Below are positions 1 to 8,163 of a stretch of 18,070 nucleotides of DNA, in pieces. Both the position numbers and the translations under genes were made by a program. The notes beneath the pieces are model-generated. The model was given only the letters and a program-made list of their open reading frames with translations, made no database searches and had not been told where the DNA came from. Source of the stretch: CAZSHX01 sp964606895 (GTDB lineage: Bacteria; Bacteroidota; Ignavibacteria; Kapaibacteriales; UBA2268); the NCBI GenBank assembly GCA_964606895.1, contig CAZSHX010000085.1, positions 1-18,070 on the forward strand, in the 5' to 3' direction. How positions within the stretch are numbered: the stretch's first letter is position 1; each line of letters opens with the position of its first letter.

Positions 1-2061
1 TAAAACACTTAATCCACAGGCTGAAGGATTAATTTTGAACAATTTTGAAAACTTCTCTTCCGACAATCTGACTTGAGAAACATCCTTAGTAACTCTGAAT
101 ATTACAGGTTTACCATTCCAAAATCCATGCGAAACTCTTGTTTCTACCGGAATATAAACACCAGCTTTTGTAACAATTGGCACCAGACAAAATTCAGCAG
201 TACCTGCAAGCATTTCGCCAACAATTCTGCCGGCTTCTTCTCGACGTTCAGGCGGATGCACAGCAAGGACTGATGCTCCAATTAGTTCAGAAGCAGAATA
301 TCCAAGGCGTTCAATTACCGTTGAATTTGTATGTATTATATTCCCTTGTTCATCAAGCACAAAAAGAAACTCATCAATAGTATTAAAGAAGGTTTCGTAG
401 TTTTGTTGGGTCTGCAGTAATTCTTTTTCTGCCAACTTACGTTCCGTTATATCTCGAGCTGAGGCATACAAATATTTTTGCCCGTCAATTTCAACTCCGA
501 TTGCATTGATCTCGACTTGGATTATTTCTCCGTTTTTTTTGCGATGAGCTGTTTCAAACAAAGAAAGACTTTGAATCAAATCGTTCAAAATATCGACTAT
601 CTTTTCAGGAGGAATTTGAGCATCCCAATCTTTGACATTTAAATACAATACTTCACCTTTAGGATAACCCAGCATGTGACAAAATGAATCATTACATTCA
701 ATAAGGTTACCATTAATATCCAAAAGATGAACTCCATCCCGTGAAGTATCCAAAAGTTTCTTGTATTTTTCGGCAAAAGCCGAAATAATTCTTTCTGATT
801 GCCTGCGATGGGTGATGTCTTGGCAATGTCCGATATATCCGATAAATATGCCTGTGCTGTTATAACGCGGGTAACCGTCGTCCTGTATCCATCGGTATTC
901 ACCGGTGTACTTACGCAAGCGATAGTCCATGCTGAATTCTTCCCTTTTGTCAAAAGCATTGGAATATGTTTCTAAACAAGCTTGAAAATCCTCCGGATGA
1001 ACACCTTCAGTCCAACCATTACCTATTTCCTGTTCAAGTGTCCGACCGGTGAATTCAAGCCAGACTTTATTGAAATAGTTACAAAGTTTATCTGTTCCTG
1101 ATGCCCACACCAATGTCTGACCGGAATCCGCTAATGATTTGTAATTCAGTTCGCTCTCTTTCAGTAATTCCTGAGCTGTTTTACGGTCCGAAATGTCATG
1201 ATAATTCATTAGCACACCGCAAATAATCGGGTCATTAATAAGGTTGGTGGCAGTAAGCTCTATCGGTTTATAACTTCCATCTTTACACTTATATCTGTAT
1301 TCTACTGTACATACAGAATTGTCTTTTGCAAGAAGATTAAAGAATTCCTTTTGAATGCGTTCCAAGTCATCAGGATGAACCGTCAGCCAACCGTCTGTAC
1401 CGATAAGGTCTTCCGGTTTCCAGCCAAAGAATTTCTCGATATTTGGACTTTTATATTTCATAAAACCATCAGTACCTATAATACCTATAGCATCAGAAAT
1501 ATTATTTATCATTGCACTATGTTTGGCTTCGCTAACCTTCAACGAATCTTCCGCTTTCTTGTACTCGGTGATATCAGTAATAAAACCATGCCAAAGCACC
1601 GAGCCGTCAGCCTCCAACTGCGGAATCGCATTGCCATAAAGTGTTCGGATTATTCCATCGTCAAACTTAACACGATATTCCTCTTGCCATGGCGTTAGGT
1701 CACGAGCCGATTTCATTATTGAAGCTGAAACGTCTGCTATATCATCAGGATGCAAATTAGCAAAAACCTTAGAGGCATCTTCACGGACTTCATCAGGAGT
1801 AACTCTATAAATCACATTAATGGCATCACTTGCAAAAGGAAAACAAGAACTCCCATCAGGTCGTAACTTATATTGATAGATAACTCCGGGTACATTGCCG
1901 GCGACTTTTTGAAGAATATTCATTTCCTCTTGCTTTATTCCTTCCGTTTTCTTCTGCTCTGTATTATCTTTTTGAAAGTCACTTTTCAGAGTTTCATTCT
2001 CTTTTCTCAGCTCTTGCAATTCCTGCAATAGTTCTTCTTTTGATTTTTCGATAGTACTCAT
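1..2061 (-). CDS. Multi-PAS sensor protein, probable histidine kinase (partial, runs off left edge)
   Basis: The frame is open for 687 codons from an ATG at 2061 to the window edge, with no in-frame stop. It starts with a charged, probably coiled-coil segment (residues 1-45, MSTIEKSKEELLQELQELRK). Five PAS domains follow at about 47-165, 180-292, 298-419, 431-541 and 554-664. Most end in the usual D-I-T-E/D-R-K type boundary (ITDITEYKK, HDISDRK, CQDITHRR, ARDITERK). A sixth PAS begins near 666 (LSEEKFSKLFKINPSACG). No kinase or output domain lies inside the window; a HisKA/HATPase module beyond the edge is inferred. There is no signal peptide or clear membrane segment, so it is probably cytoplasmic. 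An AGGAA site lies about 7 nt before the ATG. The next kinase gene ends only 43 bp upstream on the same strand, so the two are probably cotranscribed. Confidence 0.9.
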   Translation of the reverse strand, partial: MSTIEKSKEELLQELQELRKENETLKSDFQKDNTEQKKTEGIKQEEMNILQKVAGNVPGVIYQYKLRPDGSSCFPFASDAINVIYRVTPDEVREDASKVFANLHPDDIADVSASIMKSARDLTPWQEEYRVKFDDGIIRTLYGNAIPQLEADGSVLWHGFITDITEYKKAEDSLKVSEAKHSAMINNISDAIGIIGTDGFMKYKSPNIEKFFGWKPEDLIGTDGWLTVHPDDLERIQKEFFNLLAKDNSVCTVEYRYKCKDGSYKPIELTATNLINDPIICGVLMNYHDISDRKTAQELLKESELNYKSLADSGQTLVWASGTDKLCNYFNKVWLEFTGRTLEQEIGNGWTEGVHPEDFQACLETYSNAFDKREEFSMDYRLRKYTGEYRWIQDDGYPRYNSTGIFIGYIGHCQDITHRRQSERIISAFAEKYKKLLDTSRDGVHLLDINGNLIECNDSFCHMLGYPKGEVLYLNVKDWDAQIPPEKIVDILNDLIQSLSLFETAHRKKNGEIIQVEINAIGVEIDGQKYLYASARDITERKLAEKELLQTQQNYETFFNTIDEFLFVLDEQGNIIHTNSTVIERLGYSASELIGASVLAVHPPERREEAGRIVGEMLAGTAEFCLVPIVTKAGVYIPVETRVSHGFWNGKPVIFRVTKDVSQVRLSEEKFSKLFKINPSACGLSVL

Positions 2062-2104
2062 AACAAATTCCTATTAATAATTTTTTTGTTTCAATTCAAT
2101 TATT

Positions 2105-3802
2105 TTAATTCAACGTAAAATAAAATGTACTTCCATTTCCAACTTGGCTTTCTACCCAAATTTTCCCACCGTGCTTTTCAATGAATTCTTTGCAAAGTAA
2201 TAAACCCAATCCTGTACTCGATTCGCCTTCAGTTCCCGGACGGGAAACCTTTTGGTCAATTCTGAATAATTTTCGGATAATATCTTCAGTCATGCCAATT
2301 CCACTGTCTTTGATATAGATAGCAAAATCAAGATGGGCTCCACCTTGAAGGTGGAGTCCATCTGAAGCAGTTCCAATTTCGATTCTACCACCAATTGGAG
2401 TAAACTTAACTGCATTCGAAAGCAAATTCCTTAGAACTGTATTTAGCATCGGAACATCGGCAAAAATATCAGTATGCTCATTAATTGTACTTATGATTTC
2501 AATATTCTTCTGTTTTGCCCTTTCGTTGATGATTTCAATATTTTTGTCAACTAATAACGAAAGTTTACAGTATTCAGGATTAAAATCAACATTACCTCCC
2601 TGCATTCTTGACCATTCAAGAAGATTTTCAAGCAATTTGTATAAATTAGAAGCTGAAGTTTGCATTGTCGTTGCAAATTCATGAAGTTCTTTCATTGTAA
2701 GGTCTTGAATCTGTTCTGCCATCATTTTAGTCAGACCAAGAAACCCACTGAAAGGTGATTTCAAATCATGAGCAATGATTGAGAAGAACTTATCCTTTTC
2801 TGAATTAATCGTTTCGAGTCTTTCTTTAGTGTCAGATAATTCTTCAATTAATGCATTTTTTTGATATAAATGCAATTCGTTAGATTCATTAGATTTCTGA
2901 AGTTCAATCATTAAATTCTTCTGCTTTTCTTCGGCTTTTTTTCTTTCGGAAATATCGCGAATAATCAGAACCATTTGTGTTGGCTGTCCGGTTTTATTTT
3001 TAATAAAATCGGTATTGACTTCTATATTAAAGACAGTTCCATCTGCACGTAATCCATGATATTCGCTGGCTCCTGTTAAAATTCCCCGAGCACGGAGAGC
3101 AACATTTTGCATTGCTCGTTCTCTATCTTCGGGAACAATGAATTCTGTCACGTAACGCCCCACTCCCTCATCATTATCACTGAAACCAAAAATCTGATTA
3201 CCCGCAGGTGATACTATTTGAATTCTACCCTGAAGATCAGCAATAGTTATATCATCAGGAGAAGCATTGAGAATGGAGCGATAACGATCTTCGCTTTCCA
3301 TTAGTCCTTTTTCTACTTTTTTCCTTTCGGTTATATCTGTTCCGATGCCCATCAAATAGGTCTGACCACCTCTTTCGAATCTGACTCCTGTAAGAAGAAA
3401 TGGGATGAGGCTCCCGTCTTTTGCCAAAAGTTGTGCTTCAATTGATGCTTGACCTTTTCGAATCACTGTTTCAACTGATGCTAAAATGGAATTCTTAGCT
3501 TCCGGGACAAGTAAGTCAAGTATATAGTGGTCTTCCATATCTTCAGACTTATAGCCTAAAAGAGTTTCATACTGTTTATTCCAACGAACAAGCTTGAGTT
3601 CAGGATAAGAATACAGGTAAAAGATTCCGGGGATATGGTCTAATAATGCTTTAGAAAAAAGTTGTTCATGCTGTAATTTTTCTTCAGCTGATTTGCGTTC
3701 ATTAATATCATTTTGATACTTAGTTTTCAGAGATTCATGCTCTTCTTTAAGTAAATTAAATTCAATTAACAGCTCTTCATTTGACTTTTCGTTATCAATC
3801 AC
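2105..3802 (-). CDS. PAS-PAS sensor histidine kinase
   Basis: This is a complete soluble two-component sensor of about 565 residues. An N-terminal coiled coil (1-45) leads into PAS 1 (about 48-160, ending GTDITERKK) and PAS 2 (about 175-285, ending IRDISERKK), then a second coiled coil. The HisKA phospho-acceptor motif is IIAHDLKSP with His345. The HATPase_c domain carries the N box (NLLSNAVKF, about 457-465), G1 box (DSGIGM, about 499) and G2 box (GLGLLLCKE, about 530). There is no receiver or HAMP domain and no membrane segment. A longer frame opens with TTG at 3814, but that TTG sits on the GGAG ribosome site. GTG at 3802 has the right spacing, and its product MIDNEKSNEELL aligns without gaps to MSTIEKSKEELL of the neighbouring sensor. 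No response regulator gene is visible in the window. Ligands are unknown. Confidence 0.95.
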   Translation of the reverse strand: MIDNEKSNEELLIEFNLLKEEHESLKTKYQNDINERKSAEEKLQHEQLFSKALLDHIPGIFYLYSYPELKLVRWNKQYETLLGYKSEDMEDHYILDLLVPEAKNSILASVETVIRKGQASIEAQLLAKDGSLIPFLLTGVRFERGGQTYLMGIGTDITERKKVEKGLMESEDRYRSILNASPDDITIADLQGRIQIVSPAGNQIFGFSDNDEGVGRYVTEFIVPEDRERAMQNVALRARGILTGASEYHGLRADGTVFNIEVNTDFIKNKTGQPTQMVLIIRDISERKKAEEKQKNLMIELQKSNESNELHLYQKNALIEELSDTKERLETINSEKDKFFSIIAHDLKSPFSGFLGLTKMMAEQIQDLTMKELHEFATTMQTSASNLYKLLENLLEWSRMQGGNVDFNPEYCKLSLLVDKNIEIINERAKQKNIEIISTINEHTDIFADVPMLNTVLRNLLSNAVKFTPIGGRIEIGTASDGLHLQGGAHLDFAIYIKDSGIGMTEDIIRKLFRIDQKVSRPGTEGESSTGLGLLLCKEFIEKHGGKIWVESQVGNGSTFYFTLN

Positions 3803-3808
3803 AAATTT

Positions 3809-3812
3809 CTCC
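3809..3812 (-). promoter_or_regulatory. Ribosome binding site that decides the kinase start
   Basis: On the minus strand GGAG is followed by six bases and then GTG (3802-3800). The upstream TTG at 3814 overlaps this site and has no Shine-Dalgarno sequence of its own. Alignment with the paralogous downstream sensor supports the GTG. Confidence 0.65.
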
Positions 3813-3956
3813 AAATAAAATTTTCATAATTCTCATTATTACTTTCATTAAACAAATTTCTATCTGAGCGGATAATCAGCTTAATTAACAGCAATTTTCA
3901 TATAATAAATATATCTTTCCCTTTTGAGAAAAATACTTATTTATATTATCGGCTAA

Positions 3957-3977
3957 AATCCTGAATTCATAAGGATT
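3957..3977 (-). terminator. Weak hairpin after the DJ-1/PfpI gene
   Basis: AATCCT and AGGATT form a 6-bp stem with a 9-nt loop, 39 nt past the DJ-1/PfpI stop. On the minus strand TTTT follows directly. The stem is short and AT-rich, so this is only a candidate terminator. The rest of the gap between 3813 and 4015 shows no gene and no clear promoter. Confidence 0.3.
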
Positions 3978-4015
3978 ATATTTAAAAGACACAGTTTATT
4001 TGATTAGTCTGAACA

Positions 4016-4684
4016 CTATTTTTCAAAACAATCATATTCGATATATTTAGCAGTTCTGAGGGCTGTTTCCTTTCCGAACAATCTGGAAACAACATGAAGT
4101 GAGCCGTCTATACCGGCTGAAATTCCGGCAGTTGTTATAATTTTTCCGTTATCGGTAAATCTCTTATCTTTGATTGTTTTAATCAAAGGATGGATTTTTT
4201 TTAATCTGTCAATTGCACCATACCAAGTCGTAACTTCAAGATTATCAAGTAATCCGCAGTCTGCAAGAATGAATGCTCCCGTACAAACTGACATAGTGAT
4301 TTCAGTATTCGCTGAAACCGATTTTATCCATTGATTTATTTTGTCGTTGTCCTTTGAAAGCTTAAGATTTCCTCCGGGTATAACCAAAATATCGGGTTGG
4401 GGACAATCATCAATTGAATAATTTGCTGTAAACAATGAATTGGTATGTGCTTTTATGCTTTTCTTTTCGGGTGAAACAAGAAAAACTTCAAAAGCATTTG
4501 TAGAATCATTTGCCATAGCATCATTAAAAATTTCAAGCGGACCGCAGAAATCTAAAAGATATACTCCATCATATACTAAAATCGCGACTTTTTTCGGTTT
4601 GAAAGTCTCTGTTGCATTACTATCCATTAAGAGGAAACAAGAAATGAACATCAATAATGCCAGGGTTTTAATTGCGGTTTTCAT
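4016..4684 (-). CDS. Exported DJ-1/PfpI family protein (isonitrile hydratase-like)
   Basis: This 222-residue protein has the DJ-1/PfpI fold. After a hydrophobic N-terminus that looks like a signal peptide (residues 1 to about 24, MKTAIKTLALLMFISCFLLM), it begins with KKVAILVYDGVYLLDFCGPLEIF. That contains the D-x-x-G-P-x-E motif typical of GlxA/isonitrile hydratase-like members. The nucleophile elbow is SVCTGAF with Cys134, followed by the family's TTAGISAGID segment. There is no AraC-type DNA-binding domain after it, so it is a stand-alone enzyme rather than a GlxA regulator. Export would be unusual, since most relatives are cytoplasmic. The substrate cannot be told from sequence; isonitrile hydratase, glyoxalase or chaperone-type activities are all known in the superfamily. 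It starts 48 bp after the photolyase stop and is probably the last gene of that operon. Confidence 0.88.
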   Translation of the reverse strand: MKTAIKTLALLMFISCFLLMDSNATETFKPKKVAILVYDGVYLLDFCGPLEIFNDAMANDSTNAFEVFLVSPEKKSIKAHTNSLFTANYSIDDCPQPDILVIPGGNLKLSKDNDKINQWIKSVSANTEITMSVCTGAFILADCGLLDNLEVTTWYGAIDRLKKIHPLIKTIKDKRFTDNGKIITTAGISAGIDGSLHVVSRLFGKETALRTAKYIEYDCFEK

Positions 4685-4732
4685 AATCTATTCTAAAATT
4701 GCATAAAAAATTGATTAAAACAACTATACGGG

Positions 4733-6103
4733 TTAAATATTTGATTTTATATAACGATCAACGTCAAATTTCTTTTTCATCCCATTTAAATTCATAAACC
4801 GCACCATTCCAAAAATTGGACGTTCAGTCCAGGGACGGTCATGTGTGCCGCCAATGCTCCATGCAATTCCCGCATATCCATTGGGGTCCCTTCCGTCAAG
4901 TTCATAATTGTTATTAAGGTAAATAGCTGTTTGGATTGCTGATTCAGGAGTTTCTGACCATTCAAGAATTTTCTTAGCCCAATACATTCTAACATAACCA
5001 TGCATTTTTCCTTTTACAATCATCTCTCTTTGAGCGGCATTCCATAAATCGTCATGAGTTTTGCAAAATTCAAATTCATCCGTTGAATAAATAAATTCTC
5101 TTTTATCATTTTTATGTTTGTGCAAAGTTATTTTAGCCCATGAAGGAAATCCTTCAAAATTATCATAGTTAGTGTTAAACAAACAAAAATTATCTGCAAG
5201 CTCTTTTCTGATTATCAATTCTTCCAGAAATGAGTCAATTGATTCAGTAAGCTTCAGATTGTCAATATTTTCGAGTCTTAGTTTGGTTAATTCCAGAGCT
5301 ATCCTTTGAGAAGAAATCTGCCCAAAATGCAAATATGGCGACAAATCGGATTGAGCCTTTTCATTCGGATTATTTCTTTTTTCAGAATAATAATTTATCC
5401 CTTTTTCAATGAATTCGCTTAACTTTTTATGAGCTGAACTTTCTCCTGATTTCAACCAAGATATCTCGTCAGGAGAATTGGAATAATTTTCAATGTTATC
5501 AGAATATAAACTACTGATTTTATTGTCGTGTTCCGACATAGGATTGAATTGATGGTATTCTAATTCGTGAAATTCATCAAGATATTCATTCAATACTTTG
5601 TTTATCTTCAACCTGAGTGTATAAGCAGACCATTCGAGCTTTTGCGAAATAGTTTGACAGGGAACTATATTGTGCGAATCTACTTCAAAAAATGGTATCT
5701 GAATCTTCTGGGAAATTTTATTTATCCATCCTTGTTTAATTCTAAGAGGGTCAAAATCTGTGAAAACAGCTCCTGCGTTTCGTTTTGTAATAAAAGCAGG
5801 TATTTCGGTATCCGGTTCACCCTTCAAAAGAATAAACGGAATATTTTTTAGTAAAAGATTCATTGCCGTCTGTTCAAGTCCTTTCAGCATAAACCCGAAA
5901 TGGCGACGTGAAGCATCCAGAAATGAAGAAACCAGGCAAAAAACAACAATTAATTCCGCTTGATTCTCGATTGCAAATTCTTGAGCGGCAAGAAGTGACC
6001 AATTGTCATTAATCCGCTGTTCACGACTCATCAGATAGATAACAGCTCCGGATTCGTATCGGTAATCATTCAACTTCTTAATTCGTGAAGGATTTACAGA
6101 CAT
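4733..6103 (-). CDS. phr: Class II CPD photolyase
   Basis: A 456-residue deoxyribodipyrimidine photolyase that would use FAD and light to split cyclobutane pyrimidine dimers. The N-terminal alpha/beta domain has the class II signatures GAVIYLMSREQRINDNW and VVFCLVSSFLDASRRHFGFM. The C-terminal FAD domain has the class II block LDGRDPNGYAGIAWSIGG and RPWTERPIFGMVRFM (about 400-440). Length matches class II enzymes (about 450). The ATG at 6103 overlaps the TGA of the SRPBCC gene by one base (TGATG), which suggests translational coupling; a TTG one codon upstream is possible but less likely. Class II enzymes differ from the class I PhrB type. Neighbouring lipocalin and SRPBCC genes fit a light-stress operon. 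Confidence 0.95.
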   Translation of the reverse strand: MSVNPSRIKKLNDYRYESGAVIYLMSREQRINDNWSLLAAQEFAIENQAELIVVFCLVSSFLDASRRHFGFMLKGLEQTAMNLLLKNIPFILLKGEPDTEIPAFITKRNAGAVFTDFDPLRIKQGWINKISQKIQIPFFEVDSHNIVPCQTISQKLEWSAYTLRLKINKVLNEYLDEFHELEYHQFNPMSEHDNKISSLYSDNIENYSNSPDEISWLKSGESSAHKKLSEFIEKGINYYSEKRNNPNEKAQSDLSPYLHFGQISSQRIALELTKLRLENIDNLKLTESIDSFLEELIIRKELADNFCLFNTNYDNFEGFPSWAKITLHKHKNDKREFIYSTDEFEFCKTHDDLWNAAQREMIVKGKMHGYVRMYWAKKILEWSETPESAIQTAIYLNNNYELDGRDPNGYAGIAWSIGGTHDRPWTERPIFGMVRFMNLNGMKKKFDVDRYIKSNI

Positions 6104-6582
6104 CAAACGATAATATCCTTTTCTTGAGTATTGAATAACTGATTGATTTTTTTCACTCTATAATTGAAAATATCATCTAACTTTTTTCTTATAAATAGCT
6201 TATGAAATATTCTCCCAATTATTCCATACGGAAGTGAATAATGAACTATGTCAGAAAGTTCAACTCCGCCTGAAATTTCTTTGATGAAATGCTTATGATG
6301 CCAAAATTTATAAGGTCCAAACCTTTGTTCATCAACGAAATAGTGCGGTTTGTTAACATGAGTTATCTCTGTAACCCAGTTAATTGATTTATTCATTAAT
6401 GGTTTAATATTATATGATATAATTTGTCCCGAATAAATTGCTTCATCTTTACCAAAAAGGATTTCAAAACTCATATTTGAAGGTGTAATCTTATTTAGAT
6501 TTTCGGGTGCTGAAAAAAACTCCCATGCTTCAACAGCAGAGATAGGAACAAATTGCTTTCTTTCGAGTTTGTACAATTTCAT
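6103..6582 (-). CDS. SRPBCC family protein (START/polyketide cyclase-like fold)
   Basis: This 159-residue cytoplasmic protein belongs to the SRPBCC ligand-binding superfamily. It opens with the typical strand-helix pattern (RKQFVPISAVEAWEFFSAPENLNKITP) and has the later WVTEITHVNKPHYFVDEQRFGPY and WHHKHF segments of the group often annotated as 'cell division inhibitor'/SRPBCC. No signal peptide or catalytic motif is evident. It is coupled to its neighbours: its ATG lies 3 bp after the lipocalin stop and its TGA overlaps the photolyase ATG. In many bacteria such genes sit next to photolyase genes (family knowledge), but the ligand and the exact role are not established. No Shine-Dalgarno site is visible, so translation probably depends on the upstream gene. 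Confidence 0.88.
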   Translation of the reverse strand: MKLYKLERKQFVPISAVEAWEFFSAPENLNKITPSNMSFEILFGKDEAIYSGQIISYNIKPLMNKSINWVTEITHVNKPHYFVDEQRFGPYKFWHHKHFIKEISGGVELSDIVHYSLPYGIIGRIFHKLFIRKKLDDIFNYRVKKINQLFNTQEKDIIV

Positions 6583-6585
6583 TTA

Positions 6586-7113
6586 TTAATTACATAATTG
6601 ATTGGTTTTGTTGAGTTTGTTTATGTCAAACCCTTTGGACTTTACCCTTGCCAAAATTGAATTAAATATACTTACATCCATAACAGGCTTGCGTGCAAGA
6701 ATCCAAAGATACTCCCTGTTTGGATGACCAACAACGGCATAACTATAATCCTCAGCAAGGTCTATTATCCAGTAATCTCCTTTGAAGGGCCAGAAGAATT
6801 GAACTTTCAGCTTTGCATTTGTTGTAGTATCAACCACGAAGGCTTTGCCTGTGGCAGTGGTTAACTCTCCGTTCGGGCTGTTCTTGCGGCATGAGTTGAC
6901 AACCTTAATATAATCATCATTAGTTTTGAAATACTCTGCCATGGAACAGTTACAGCCTTTTTGAAAGGATTGAGGAAATGATGCGATTTCGTACCATTTG
7001 CCTAAATACCTGTCAAGGTCAACATGTTTAACTACTTCAAGAGGCTGATAGTTACTTCCGCAACCAAATAATGCCATTAGTGGCAGAAAGATTTTGAATA
7101 TTTTCATTTTCAT
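6586..7113 (-). CDS. blc: Blc-type bacterial lipocalin lipoprotein
   Basis: A 175-residue outer membrane-type lipocalin. The short signal MKMKIFKIFLPLMALFGCGS ends in a lipobox-like LFGC with the acylated Cys at 18. The lipocalin G-x-W motif is GKWYEIASFPQSFQKGC, followed by YWIIDLAEDYSYAVVGHPNREYLWILARKP, a conserved part of Blc. Known Blc proteins bind fatty acids or lysophospholipids and are linked to membrane stress. A longer frame begins at 7149, but the ATG at 7113 puts the signal peptide at the very N-terminus and has an AGGAA upstream. It is the first gene of the run lipocalin, SRPBCC, photolyase, DJ-1/PfpI. Confidence 0.92.
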   Translation of the reverse strand: MKMKIFKIFLPLMALFGCGSNYQPLEVVKHVDLDRYLGKWYEIASFPQSFQKGCNCSMAEYFKTNDDYIKVVNSCRKNSPNGELTTATGKAFVVDTTTNAKLKVQFFWPFKGDYWIIDLAEDYSYAVVGHPNREYLWILARKPVMDVSIFNSILARVKSKGFDINKLNKTNQLCN

Positions 7114-7179
7114 ATTATTGGTATTTCCTAAGGGTTCTACATTAAACACATACTAAATAAATCCGGTTCAAACATCTTG

Positions 7180-7212
7180 CAATGCTCCTTTTATTAGGAA
7201 AAAGGAGCATTG
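7180..7212 (-). terminator. Perfect 13-bp hairpin between sod and the lipocalin operon
   Basis: CAATGCTCCTTTT (7180-7192) and AAAAGGAGCATTG (7200-7212) are perfect inverted repeats with a 7-nt loop. The hairpin lies 13 nt past the superoxide dismutase stop. No long T run follows it on either strand, so it may act as a terminator helped by other factors or as an mRNA-stabilising end. It separates sod from the next transcription unit. Confidence 0.65.
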
Positions 7213-7224
7213 AATTATTATATC

Positions 7225-7938
7225 TTACTTATGAATATCCATAGATTTAGCGGCACCCTTCCAGTTAACAAGGTTCCACCAGCCATCCACATAATCGGCT
7301 CGTTTGTTCTGATATTTCAGATAGTATGCATGTTCCCAAACGTCAATAGTCAGTAATGGAACAACATTCCATGTGGCAAGTTTCTGATGGTTTTCAACCT
7401 GCAAAATCAGCAATTTTTCGTCCTCAGGTCTGTAGCTGAGAACAGCCCATCCGCTTGCTTCAACAGCTTTAGCCGCGGCACTGAACTGAGCCTTGAATGC
7501 TTCGAAAGTACCAAAGCTCTCCCCTATTTTTTCAGCCAACTTGCCGTCAGGTTTTCCTCCACCGCCGGGAGTCATCGAATTCCAGTACAAAGTATGCAAG
7601 AAGTGCCCGGCACCATGAAACGAAGACTGTTTCGACCAATGCTGTATCAAAGAAAAATCATTCTTCATTCTTGCCTTGGCAAGTTCTTCCTCTGCCTTAT
7701 TTAGTCCGGTCACATAACCCTGATGGTGTTTGGAATGATGTATTTCAAGGGTTTTTATATCTATTATCGGTTCGAGAGCGTCGTAGGAATACGGCAATTT
7801 TGGCAGGGTGTGAGTTGTCAGTTTGCCAAGTCCCTGATTATCGGATGTTTGAGCATTAAGATTCAGTCCGCCTGAACCTACAACAGCGGCAGTAACAATA
7901 CCGGCAGTGCGTACGAAGTTCCGTCGTGTTTCATCCAT
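7225..7938 (-). CDS. sod: Tat-exported Fe/Mn superoxide dismutase
   Basis: A 237-residue SOD that converts superoxide to peroxide and oxygen. The N-terminus has a twin-arginine signal (TRRNFVRTAG then a hydrophobic Ala/Val stretch, ending near LNAQ at 30), so it should be exported folded. Metal ligands by alignment are His67 (LEIHHSKHH), His115 (FLHTLYW), Asp199 and His203 (DVWEHAYYLKY). Gly111 occupies the position that is Gly in MnSOD and Gln in many FeSODs. The second-sphere Gln of MnSOD appears to be His184 (VENHQKLA), as in archaeal SODs, so metal choice is uncertain. ATG at 7938 has a strong AGGAG five bases upstream; the frame stays open to 8082, but that extension would bury the Tat signal. 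It is monocistronic, judging by the flanking hairpin and the long upstream gap. Confidence 0.95.
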   Translation of the reverse strand: MDETRRNFVRTAGIVTAAVVGSGGLNLNAQTSDNQGLGKLTTHTLPKLPYSYDALEPIIDIKTLEIHHSKHHQGYVTGLNKAEEELAKARMKNDFSLIQHWSKQSSFHGAGHFLHTLYWNSMTPGGGGKPDGKLAEKIGESFGTFEAFKAQFSAAAKAVEASGWAVLSYRPEDEKLLILQVENHQKLATWNVVPLLTIDVWEHAYYLKYQNKRADYVDGWWNLVNWKGAAKSMDIHK

Positions 7939-8094
7939 TTTATCTCCTGATATATTTGTGAATGTAGTGTCAAAAAACAAATTCACGATATATACACTAA
8001 AAAATTGCTTAATGGATTTTTGATATTCAATCTTTGAATCATAAGAATGCAAAGATGCAAATTCTTGGTAAATACTCGGCAAAAGTCTTGAACT

Positions 8095-8130
8095 GGGATT
8101 TCAGGGATTTAAGGGATTAAGAGGATTTGA
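8095..8130. repeat. Four-copy 9-bp tandem repeat (GGGATTTnA type)
   Basis: The units are GGGATTTCA, GGGATTTAA, GGGATTAAG and AGGATTTGA. Similar GGATTT-rich intergenic repeats are, from general knowledge, scattered in many bacterial genomes, so this is likely one copy of a dispersed element. Confidence 0.6.
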
Positions 8131-8163
8131 TTTCCTAAAAACCTTATTTTTCTCAAATTCTTC

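Noticed and set aside
639..959. Minus-strand open frame inside the multi-PAS gene
   Set aside because: It is in another frame of the PAS-coding region and has no family signature.
3803..3814. TTG start for the histidine kinase
   Set aside because: It overlaps the GGAG site used by the GTG at 3802 and spoils the gapless alignment with the paralogous sensor.
7939..8082. Upstream extension of the superoxide dismutase frame
   Set aside because: It would put 48 residues before the twin-arginine signal, and the ATG at 7938 has an ideal AGGAG; the extension is only chance open frame.
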